A stretch of 8,432 bases of DNA from an uncultured Chloroflexota bacterium (GTDB lineage: Bacteria > Chloroflexota > Limnocylindria > Limnocylindrales > Limnocylindraceae): contig CAIZYO010000159.1 of the NCBI GenBank assembly GCA_903937225.1, forward strand, positions 1-8,432. The letters are read 5' to 3'. Position 1 is the stretch's first letter. The number at the start of each line of letters is the position of its first letter. The notes beneath the pieces are model-generated. The model searched no databases, was not told where the DNA came from, and saw only the letters and a program-made list of their open reading frames with translations. Position numbers and translations under genes: made by a program. Shown here in pieces: positions 1 to 5,564 of this stretch.

Positions 1-1
1 C

Positions 2-532
2 GCCGAGAAGATCATCGTCAACGACCGCAACATCAATGCGATGCAACATGAGGTCATCAGCGTGATCACCACCACGATCGCGACGCAGAGTCCGGTTGCG
101 CGTGACCTGAGAAACCTTCTCACGATGAACCATGTCGCCTATGAGCTCGAGCGCATCGCCGATCACGCCTCTTCGGTGGCGAAGGTGGCGAAGCAGCTCG
201 CCCCAGAGCCGGCCCTTCAGCGGTACCTGCACCTTCCAGAGATCGGCGAACTCGCAGCGGCGCAGCTCCACGGCGTCCTCCTCGCACTCGTCGACTCGGA
301 CGCCGTGCGGGCCCGTGAAGTTGCGGTCAGCGATGACCAGATTGATGCGCTCTACCGCAAGTCCTTTGATGAGTGCGTCTCGCTCATGGAGGCCGATAAG
401 AGCAACGTTGAGCGCGGCACGCGCCTCCTCTTCGCTGCGCACTACCTTGAGCGCATTGGCGACCGGACCACGAACATTGCCGAAGATATCGTCTACCTCG
501 TCTCTGGCGAGGTGGAAGACCTGAACCCGTGA
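2..532 (+). CDS. phoU: PhoU phosphate-signalling regulator (5' partial)
   Basis: PhoU is a cytoplasmic all-helical protein that links the PstSCAB phosphate transporter to the PhoR kinase and suppresses the Pho response when phosphate is plentiful. The open frame runs in from the left edge, and 176 residues are visible. PhoU is usually about 215-220 residues, so roughly 40 N-terminal residues lie outside; the internal ATG at position 41 is not the start. The visible part begins in the first helical repeat. It carries the two family signature segments: ELERIADHASSVAK near visible residues 49-62, and YLERIGDRTTNIAED near 149-162. In known structures such E/D-rich helices bind metal clusters. The stop overlaps the sixA start as GTGA. 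Family identity is strong. A role in Pho control here rests on family knowledge and on the phoB and phoR genes opposite. Confidence 0.93.
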   Translation, partial: AEKIIVNDRNINAMQHEVISVITTTIATQSPVARDLRNLLTMNHVAYELERIADHASSVAKVAKQLAPEPALQRYLHLPEIGELAAAQLHGVLLALVDSDAVRAREVAVSDDQIDALYRKSFDECVSLMEADKSNVERGTRLLFAAHYLERIGDRTTNIAEDIVYLVSGEVEDLNP

Positions 533-1047
533 GCGCTGCGAAAGCGGCGCGAACCGGGGAGACGCTGTACCTCATCCGCCACGCCGACGCGGGCGATCCA
601 TCCGAGTGGATCGGTCCGGACGCTGAACGACCACTCAGTGGCAAAGGTGTGAAGCAGGTCGCGCGACTCGCCGCCACACTCCTCACTGCAGAGACGGCGA
701 TCGATGAGATTCGTTACTCGCCCGCGCGCCGATGTGTTGAGACAGCCACCGTGCTCTCAGCTGTCCTCGAGGTCGAAACCGTCGCTGATGAACGCCTCCT
801 TGACGGTCCACCGATCGCACAGCTCGCCCGAATGTTTGACCAGAAGGGGGTTGCTCGACTCGCCCTGGTCGGACATGAACCGAATCTGAGTCGGCTACTA
901 AGCGAACTCACAGGGATTTCAAGTCTCTCCATTGAGAAGGGCGCACTGATTCGCATTGACCTGCCGAACGGCGTCAGCGCGGGGAGCGGTCGCCTTGTGA
1001 CGATCGCACCGCCATCTCTACTCCGCGCCCCCAAAGAAGAACGCTAA
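529..1047 (+). CDS. sixA: SixA-type phosphohistidine phosphatase (histidine phosphatase superfamily)
   Basis: This 172-residue protein is predicted to hydrolyse phosphohistidine on proteins in the cytoplasm. The RHG-type motif LIRHADA gives the nucleophile His18 next to Arg17. SPARRCVETA (64-73) supplies the second phosphate-binding arginine, and VGHEP (114-118) supplies the second catalytic His116. The segment AERPLSGKG after the first motif is typical of SixA rather than of phosphoglycerate mutases, and the length fits SixA (about 160-170). The start is GTG at 529, overlapping the phoU stop by 4 nt. No other nearby start fits, and a GAGGTGG stretch at 509-515 could serve as a distant ribosome site. 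The stop overlaps the stop of the convergent phosphodiesterase gene. E. coli SixA acts on ArcB or the nitrogen PTS protein NPr; the target here is unknown. Coupling to phoU suggests, but does not show, a role in phosphate signalling or polyphosphate metabolism. Confidence 0.88.
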   Translation: MSAAKAARTGETLYLIRHADAGDPSEWIGPDAERPLSGKGVKQVARLAATLLTAETAIDEIRYSPARRCVETATVLSAVLEVETVADERLLDGPPIAQLARMFDQKGVARLALVGHEPNLSRLLSELTGISSLSIEKGALIRIDLPNGVSAGSGRLVTIAPPSLLRAPKEER

Positions 1048-1751
1048 CTCGCCTCCCCTTCAACGCAGGCGGCGACCAGCCCCGGATGGGAGAGGCAAAC
1101 GAGATCCTCGCGCGTACGAAGCGTCCACGCCGCAAGCTCAAAACCCGCGGCTTGTAGATCTGCCACCCATTCGCTGCCAAGGAGCGACTTCTCGACGGAG
1201 ACACCGTCGACTCCCAACGCGAGGGCCCGTCCACGAGTCTCAGCAGATGGAGATTCAACGTTGAGCCAGCGTGACCACTGAGGGGCGCGCAAACCAACCT
1301 CTCGCAGTGCGTCGTTATCAAAACTTGAAATCACCAAACGCGCACCCGCGTCCATGGACCGCTCACGAAGTGCAGCGAAGAAGCTGGGCAGGGGTGGCAC
1401 CTTCAGCTCAAGGTCTAGGAAGAGCGAGTCTGGGAGCGCGGCGAGTGCGTCAGTGAGCGGTGCCACGCCGAGGCGCTGGAGCTCGCTCGCATCAAGTTCA
1501 CTCACCGCTCGTTCATCCCCATGCGTGCGCGCAAGGGTTTCGTCATGAATGATCACAGGCACTCCATCACGGGAGAAGCGCAGATCAAACTCCACGCCAT
1601 CACAACCAGTTGACGCGGCAGCGAGTAGTGCGAGGAGCGAGTTCTCCGCGTGCCCTAGTGTGCCGCCATGCACGCCACGGTGCGCGAGTCGAAGTGGACG
1701 ACCTACCGCCTGTGCGGCCACCGTTGCGGGTGGCGCTCCAACCCTATCCAC
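1044..1751 (-). CDS. ugpQ: Glycerophosphodiester phosphodiesterase (GDPD family, UgpQ-like)
   Basis: This 235-residue TIM-barrel enzyme is predicted to split glycerophosphodiesters, which come from phospholipid turnover, into glycerol 3-phosphate and an alcohol. Visible family residues are His24-Arg25-Gly26, Glu36-Asn37, Glu54 and Asp56 in GVEFDLR, catalytic His69-Asp70, the acidic residue of DLELK (113-117), and SSFD (142-145). There is no signal peptide or membrane segment, so it is likely cytoplasmic, like UgpQ rather than periplasmic GlpQ. The C-terminal barrel end lacks the usual VDGIITD-type strand, reading AACVEGEAS instead. The start is GTG at 1751, the first plausible start after the phoR stop 14 nt upstream; no clear Shine-Dalgarno is seen, so co-translation with phoR is likely. 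Its place behind phoR fits phosphate scavenging, since such genes often belong to Pho regulons. The stop overlaps the sixA stop on the other strand. Confidence 0.9.
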   Translation of the reverse strand: MDRVGAPPATVAAQAVGRPLRLAHRGVHGGTLGHAENSLLALLAAASTGCDGVEFDLRFSRDGVPVIIHDETLARTHGDERAVSELDASELQRLGVAPLTDALAALPDSLFLDLELKVPPLPSFFAALRERSMDAGARLVISSFDNDALREVGLRAPQWSRWLNVESPSAETRGRALALGVDGVSVEKSLLGSEWVADLQAAGFELAAWTLRTREDLVCLSHPGLVAACVEGEAS

Positions 1752-1765
1752 CAGCTCAGATGCGC

Positions 1766-2995
1766 TCAGCGCAGAGGGAGGCGAATGGTGAACGTCGTGC
1801 CGACCCCAACGGTGGAGTCGGCCTCAATGCTCCCGCCGTGGCGAAGGATTGCGTGACGTGCGATCGCAAGCCCGAGCCCAGTTCCTGCACCCCCCACTGA
1901 TGGAGTCTCGTTCGGAATGCGCTCAACCGTATAGAAACGCTCAAAGATGCGCGAGAGGTGCCGACGCTCGATGCCGATCCCCTCATCTGCAACCTGGATC
2001 TCTACGTACGGGTTCGCTTCAGTGACTGAAGAACTGGAGAGGCGAATGGTGACCTTCCCCTCCGGTCGGCTGTACTTCACGCCGTTATGCACAAGGTTTG
2101 CGAACACCTGCCGCAGTCGATCACGATCCCCTGGCACCATCCACGGGCCGGGACCAACCTCTTCTACCAGGATCTTCCCACCGTGCCGCGTGGCGACAGG
2201 GGTGAAGCGCGTGGCAACTTCTTGAGCGAGGTCTCGTAGATCGACTGGAGCCGTGCGGAGTGCCACCTCCCCCGACTCAAGTGTGGCTAGATCAAGCATT
2301 TCGTCCGCCATCTGCACAAGATGCAGCACTTCAACCTCAATCTGCGAGGCGCGCTCCTTTGCGCCGCTGGCGTCGCCACGATCTCCTGCGGTAGCAATCG
2401 ATTCGGCGAGCAGTCGAATGGTGCTGAGCGGCGTCCGAAGTTCATGCGAAAGATTGTCAACGAATTCGGTGCGGATCTGTCGCAGGCGCACCACCTCCGT
2501 CAGGTCGCGCAGGAGAATCCACGCGCCGTCATCCCCATCAGGTGCCGCGGTAACCTGGACGTGCCGCATCTCGTCAGAGTGACCTGGGCGAAGATCGCGC
2601 AGGGAGATTTCTCCCCGTGAGATCGTTCCGCTCAGCGCCTCTCGGGCAAGCTCCTCAAGTCGATGGTCAACGGTCGCCTCAATCAGTGGGCGACCGCGGA
2701 GATCGTCAACCTCTCGCGCCAAAATCTCTCTGCAGGCGGGGCTGGCGGCTCGAATCGTGAGGTCAGGAAGGACGCGCAGCACGGCATCATCCGTGGCGTC
2801 AAGCAGCGCATCAAGTCGCTGCGCGCGGCGCTCCGCTCGGGCCGACTCACGATCTGCCCGCTCCCCTTCGCGGGTGGCACGCGACGTGCTGTCATCGACC
2901 TGGTTACGCCGACGGCGCAGTCTCCCCGCCAGAATCAGAGCAGCGAGCGCAAAGAGTGCTGCGAATAGAAGCGTTGGGCTAACGCTCTCGATCAT
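1766..2995 (-). CDS. phoR: PhoR/SenX3-like sensor histidine kinase
   Basis: This 409-residue membrane kinase is the probable partner of the PhoB-like regulator encoded two genes upstream. In order it shows: one hydrophobic segment (about 6-25); a basic stop and a charged, probably coiled stretch (about 30-65); a PAS-like domain (about 63-165); a HisKA dimerisation domain with NLSHELRTPL and phospho-acceptor His184; and a HATPase domain with the N box around Asn300-Asn304, DEGIG (337-341), the F box FERFY (351-355) and GTGLGL (371-376). No extracytoplasmic sensing domain is present. This is the usual design of PhoR-type kinases that read the Pst-PhoU complex or a cytoplasmic signal. The ATG start overlaps the proS stop as ATGA, and no strong Shine-Dalgarno is visible, which implies translational coupling to proS. 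Assignment as phoR rather than a generic kinase rests on architecture plus the phoB, phoU and phosphodiesterase neighbours. Confidence 0.85.
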   Translation of the reverse strand: MIESVSPTLLFAALFALAALILAGRLRRRRNQVDDSTSRATREGERADRESARAERRAQRLDALLDATDDAVLRVLPDLTIRAASPACREILAREVDDLRGRPLIEATVDHRLEELAREALSGTISRGEISLRDLRPGHSDEMRHVQVTAAPDGDDGAWILLRDLTEVVRLRQIRTEFVDNLSHELRTPLSTIRLLAESIATAGDRGDASGAKERASQIEVEVLHLVQMADEMLDLATLESGEVALRTAPVDLRDLAQEVATRFTPVATRHGGKILVEEVGPGPWMVPGDRDRLRQVFANLVHNGVKYSRPEGKVTIRLSSSSVTEANPYVEIQVADEGIGIERRHLSRIFERFYTVERIPNETPSVGGAGTGLGLAIARHAILRHGGSIEADSTVGVGTTFTIRLPLR

Positions 2996-4770
2996 CTGCC
3001 CGAAGACGCGCCAACGTACGTTGGCGGAAATCCTCGAGCGGCGAGGTCCTTCTCAATGGCCTCGCGTTCAAGACGCTTCTGCGCGGCGATCCGCTCCACA
3101 ACTTCCGTCAGCGGCACCACACTCCGTTCACCGCTGGCGCGCAGCGTCATCTCTGCGCCGCCGGCATCAAGCGATCGCGGCGAGATCGTCACAGTCCACG
3201 GGGATCCAAGCAGCTCTGCGTCGGCGAACTTCACGCCCGGCGACTCTTCTCGGTCGTCAACCAACAGCTCGAGTCCGGCGCTCGCGGCCGCAGCCTCCAG
3301 CGTGGCGGCTGATGCCTCAACGCGAGGGTCCTTGTTGGCGCCGAGCAGCGCCACCTGGGCGTCAAAAGGTGCCACGGCGGTCGGCCAGGCGAGCCCCTTC
3401 TCATCGTGATACGCCTCAGCCACGCATGCGGCTGCGCGCCCAACGCCAATCCCGTAAGAGCCCATGATGATCGGTCGCTTCACCCCCGCCTCATCGAGAT
3501 ACTCAGCGCCGAGTGCCGCCGTGTAACGCGTGCCAAGCTTGAAGATATTCCCAACCTCGATCCCCTTTTCCAATCGAACGGGCGCACCGCAGGAAGCACA
3601 ACCGTCACCCGTCTTCGCAGATGTGAGATCCACCACGTGGTCTGGGGTGAAGTCACGGGGGATGTTGACGTTCTTGAAGTGGTACCCCTCCTTGTTTGCG
3701 CCAGCAACAAGATTTGCGGAGGAGGCCACGAGTTCGTCAACCACCACGAGTGCCCCCTTCGCGCCAATCGGCGAGGCGTAGCCCGGCACCATGTTCGCGG
3801 CAACGATCTCCTCTTCGCGTGCTGGACGAAGATCGCGCGCGCCAATCGCGTTCGTCAGTTTTGTCTCCTCCACATCATCATCGCCCCGCACAATTGCAAC
3901 GATCAGCCGATCGTCGCGATCTGCAAAGAAGACTGCCTTCGCGGTCTGCTCGTGCGGGACGCCGAGCAGTTCGGCGAGTGCTTGAATCGTTGGCGCGTTT
4001 GGGGTCTTCACCTCTTCGCGCGGGAGTGGTGCCGCCGCAACAGGCGTAGCCCTGCGCACACGCGCGACCTGCCGGTTTGAGGCGCTGGAGCATGCGTCAC
4101 AGATCACCAGCGTGTCTTCGCCGTACTCGCTCGGTGCCATAAACTCATGCGCCTGTGAGCCACCCATCATCCCTACATCGCTCGCGACGGCAATCGTCTT
4201 CAAGCCGAGTCGGGCGAAGATTCGTGTGTATGCGTGGTAGTAGAGCGCGTACGAGTGATCGAGCCCTGCCTCATCACGATCCGCTGAATAAGCGTCCTTC
4301 ATCGTGAACTCGCGCACGCGAATCAGGCCACCGCGCGAGCGGGGTTCATCGCGCCACTTCGTTTGGAAGTGATAGACCTGCTGCGGAAGTTGTCGCCAGG
4401 AGCTCACCAGCTTGCGAAGGAGGTCGGCCACCACCTCTTCGTGCGTCATGGCGAGAACCATGTCGCGGCCGCCACGATCTTTGAAGCGACCCATCTCGGG
4501 GCCAATCTGGTCGTATCGTCCCGTCTCCCTCCAGAGATCGGCGGGGTGCACGACCGGCATCAACATCTCCTGTCCACCGATGGCGTTCATCTCTTCACGG
4601 ATAACCTGGGTCACGTGCATATTGACGCGCATGCCGAGTGGAAGGAGCGAGTAGATCCCAGCACCTAGCGGGCGGATGTATCCGGCGCGGAGCAGGAGCC
4701 GATGAGAGGGCATCTCCGCGTCGGCGGGGTCCTCGCGCAGCGTGCTGAAGAAGAGGTTTCCTATTCGCAT
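2992..4770 (-). CDS. proS: Prolyl-tRNA synthetase, bacterial type with editing insertion
   Basis: This cytoplasmic class II enzyme (592 residues) charges tRNA-Pro with proline. Motif 1 lies around GAGIYSLLPLG (37-47), motif 2 is seen in RDEPRSRGGLIRVREF (140-155), and motif 3 in GSYGIGVGRA (437-446). Between motifs 2 and 3 lies the YbaK-like insertion that hydrolyses Ala-tRNA-Pro (about 255-375), including a TAKAV lysine (Lys278) that matches the editing lysine of the E. coli enzyme. Cysteine pairs CDAC (224-227) and CASC (391-394) flank this insertion. The anticodon-binding domain starts near 465. The protein is slightly longer than usual (about 570) because of a short basic C-terminal tail that overlaps the phoR start. 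The ATG start at 4770 has no strong Shine-Dalgarno but lies 6 nt after TAGGAT. It separates phoB from phoR, which is unusual. No T-box leader fits in the 47-nt gap. Confidence 0.96.
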   Translation of the reverse strand: MRIGNLFFSTLREDPADAEMPSHRLLLRAGYIRPLGAGIYSLLPLGMRVNMHVTQVIREEMNAIGGQEMLMPVVHPADLWRETGRYDQIGPEMGRFKDRGGRDMVLAMTHEEVVADLLRKLVSSWRQLPQQVYHFQTKWRDEPRSRGGLIRVREFTMKDAYSADRDEAGLDHSYALYYHAYTRIFARLGLKTIAVASDVGMMGGSQAHEFMAPSEYGEDTLVICDACSSASNRQVARVRRATPVAAAPLPREEVKTPNAPTIQALAELLGVPHEQTAKAVFFADRDDRLIVAIVRGDDDVEETKLTNAIGARDLRPAREEEIVAANMVPGYASPIGAKGALVVVDELVASSANLVAGANKEGYHFKNVNIPRDFTPDHVVDLTSAKTGDGCASCGAPVRLEKGIEVGNIFKLGTRYTAALGAEYLDEAGVKRPIIMGSYGIGVGRAAACVAEAYHDEKGLAWPTAVAPFDAQVALLGANKDPRVEASAATLEAAAASAGLELLVDDREESPGVKFADAELLGSPWTVTISPRSLDAGGAEMTLRASGERSVVPLTEVVERIAAQKRLEREAIEKDLAARGFPPTYVGASSGR

Positions 4771-4776
4771 CTGGAC

Positions 4777-4782
4777 ATCCTA
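4777..4782 (-). promoter_or_regulatory. TAGGAT element before proS: -10 box or start-proximal ribosome site
   Basis: On the minus strand, TAGGAT lies exactly 6 nt before the proS ATG, preceded by CGCGGG. It fits the TANNNT form of a -10 element, which at this distance would give a leaderless transcript starting at or beside the ATG. It also contains AGGA at 7 nt from the ATG, which could be a short Shine-Dalgarno. No TTGACA-like -35 is evident 16-18 nt upstream. The same arrangement occurs before the DtxR-family gene. Confidence 0.4.
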
Positions 4783-4786
4783 CCCG

Positions 4787-4805
4787 CGCCGCCCGCCTCG
4801 CGGCG
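4787..4805 (-). other. GC-rich hairpin in the phoB-proS gap
   Basis: On the minus strand, CGCCGC (4805-4800) and GCGGCG (4792-4787) are perfect complements around a 7-nt loop, giving a 6-bp all-GC stem. A nested CGCC-GCGA-GGCG fold with a GNRA loop is also possible. No T run follows, so it is not a standard intrinsic terminator. It could slow or partly end transcription after phoB or stabilise the phoB 3' end. In GC-rich DNA such a stem may also be chance. Confidence 0.3.
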
Positions 4806-4817
4806 AAATGAGGAAGC

Positions 4818-5522
4818 TCAGGTGGTACGTCGGAGCACGTAGCCGATGTTGCGGACCGTCTGCAGGGCCACAGGGCTGGCCGGTGTCGCTTCGATCGCGC
4901 GGCGGAGGGCGTGCATATGGACATCCACCGTTCGCGTCTCCCCCGCGTAGTCGTACCCCCAGACCCGATCCAGCAACTGCTCGCGGCTATAGACACGGCC
5001 AGCGTTGGCGATCAGAAAGGCAAGGAGCTGGAAGGCCTTCGGCTTCACGTGCACAACGGCGCCGTTACGAAGAATGCGCTGTCCCTCAAGGTCGATCTCT
5101 GCCTCTCCGATCCGCACCAGTCGCTCAGCGCTCGGTGCTGGCGTTGCACCGCTGCGACGCAGCACGGCGCGGATTCGCGCAGAGAGCTCGCGCGAAGAGA
5201 ACGGCTTCGTCACGTAATCATCGGCGCCCAGGTTGAGTCCAGCAACGCGATCTGTCTCCGACGCTTTCGCCGTCACCATGATCACTGGGACGCTGGAGTT
5301 CGTACGAATGGCACGACACACCTCAATGCCACTCATCTCAGGGAGCATGAGGTCAAGGAGCACAAGGTCGGGTGTTTGCGCGCGAAAGGCAGCGAGACCA
5401 GCGGCGCCTGTAGCGGCTTGCTCCACGGAGAAGCCTTCAGCGCTCAACGCATCCGCGAGTGCCTCGCGTAGCGGCCGCTCATCTTCAACAAGGAGGATGC
5501 GCGCCGTCTCACTCTTCACCAT
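4818..5522 (-). CDS. phoB: PhoB/RegX3-like response regulator (OmpR family)
   Basis: This 234-residue cytoplasmic DNA-binding regulator is predicted to be phosphorylated by the PhoR-like kinase and to control phosphate-starvation genes. The receiver domain (about 7-122) has acidic pocket residues Glu13-Asp14, phospho-acceptor Asp57 in LVLLD, Thr84, and Lys106 in the conserved TKPF. A linker of about 10 residues leads to an OmpR-type winged helix (about 132-232) with recognition helix RTVDVHMHALRRAI (197-210) and the final GYVLRR wing. Length and layout match PhoB, PhoP and RegX3. The ATG at 5522 is supported by a good Shine-Dalgarno (GGAGG, 5 nt before). The 42-nt gap upstream carries a PHO-box-like repeat, suggesting autoregulation. 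Its kinase gene lies beyond proS. OmpR-family regulators are hard to tell apart by sequence alone, so the Pho assignment leans on the neighbours and the site. Confidence 0.85.
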   Translation of the reverse strand: MVKSETARILLVEDERPLREALADALSAEGFSVEQAATGAAGLAAFRAQTPDLVLLDLMLPEMSGIEVCRAIRTNSSVPVIMVTAKASETDRVAGLNLGADDYVTKPFSSRELSARIRAVLRRSGATPAPSAERLVRIGEAEIDLEGQRILRNGAVVHVKPKAFQLLAFLIANAGRVYSREQLLDRVWGYDYAGETRTVDVHMHALRRAIEATPASPVALQTVRNIGYVLRRTT

Positions 5523-5526
5523 GCAA

Positions 5527-5533
5527 CCCTCCC
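5527..5533 (-). promoter_or_regulatory. Shine-Dalgarno of phoB
   Basis: GGGAGGG on the minus strand contains GGAGG ending 5 nt before the phoB ATG. It is the clearest Shine-Dalgarno in the window and fixes the phoB start. Most other starts here are overlapping, or have TAGGAT in place of a strong site. Confidence 0.75.
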
Positions 5534-5536
5534 GCC

Positions 5537-5558
5537 ATTACGTTAACGACGTGTGAAC
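5537..5558 (-). promoter_or_regulatory. Candidate PHO box upstream of phoB
   Basis: On the minus strand two adjacent 11-nt units read GTTCACACGTC (5558-5548) and GTTAACGTAAT (5547-5537). They share GTT-AC at the same phase, an 11-bp direct repeat. PhoB/PhoP-type regulators bind such repeats: the actinobacterial PHO box has GTTCACC-like 11-nt units, and Bacillus PhoP sites have TTAACA-like units at the same period. The site lies 14 nt before the phoB ATG and just after the gltX stop, so it could allow autoregulation independent of gltX. A TAACGT within it (5545-5540) might be a -10 element. No third unit is seen on either side. The call is a motif reading by eye. Confidence 0.45.
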
Positions 5559-5564
5559 AACGCC

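Noticed and set aside
1050..1071. Possible terminator hairpin (CGCCT / AGGCG) at the convergent junction
   Set aside because: The stem has only 5 bp with a 12-nt loop and no T run, and it lies inside the phosphodiesterase coding sequence.
1778..2052. 14-bp repeat GAGGCGAATGGTGA at 1778-1791 and 2039-2052
   Set aside because: Both copies encode the same short beta-strand residues (TIRL) in the kinase ATPase domain with the same codons; this is protein-level similarity, not a DNA element.
2757..3467. Long + strand open frame (236 codons) antisense to phoR and proS
   Set aside because: Its protein is Arg/Ser/Ala-rich low-complexity typical of the opposite strand of GC-rich genes, and it covers the well-supported proS and phoR reading frames.
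3406..4080. + strand open frame of 224 codons inside proS
   Set aside because: It lies fully antisense to conserved proS sequence, has no recognisable domain, and has no start context.
4771..4817. T-box or other riboswitch leader before proS
   Set aside because: The gap is only 47 nt, too short for a T-box, and no conserved T-box sequence is visible; the same holds for gltX, which overlaps the gene before it.
4911..5471. + strand open frame of 186 codons opposite phoB
   Set aside because: It mirrors the conserved receiver and winged-helix coding sequence of phoB; no family features are seen.
5543..5558. Inverted-repeat reading of the gltX-phoB gap (GTT...AAC)
   Set aside because: Apart from GTTAAC being its own palindrome, only three outer bases pair; the 11-bp direct repeat explains the sequence better.
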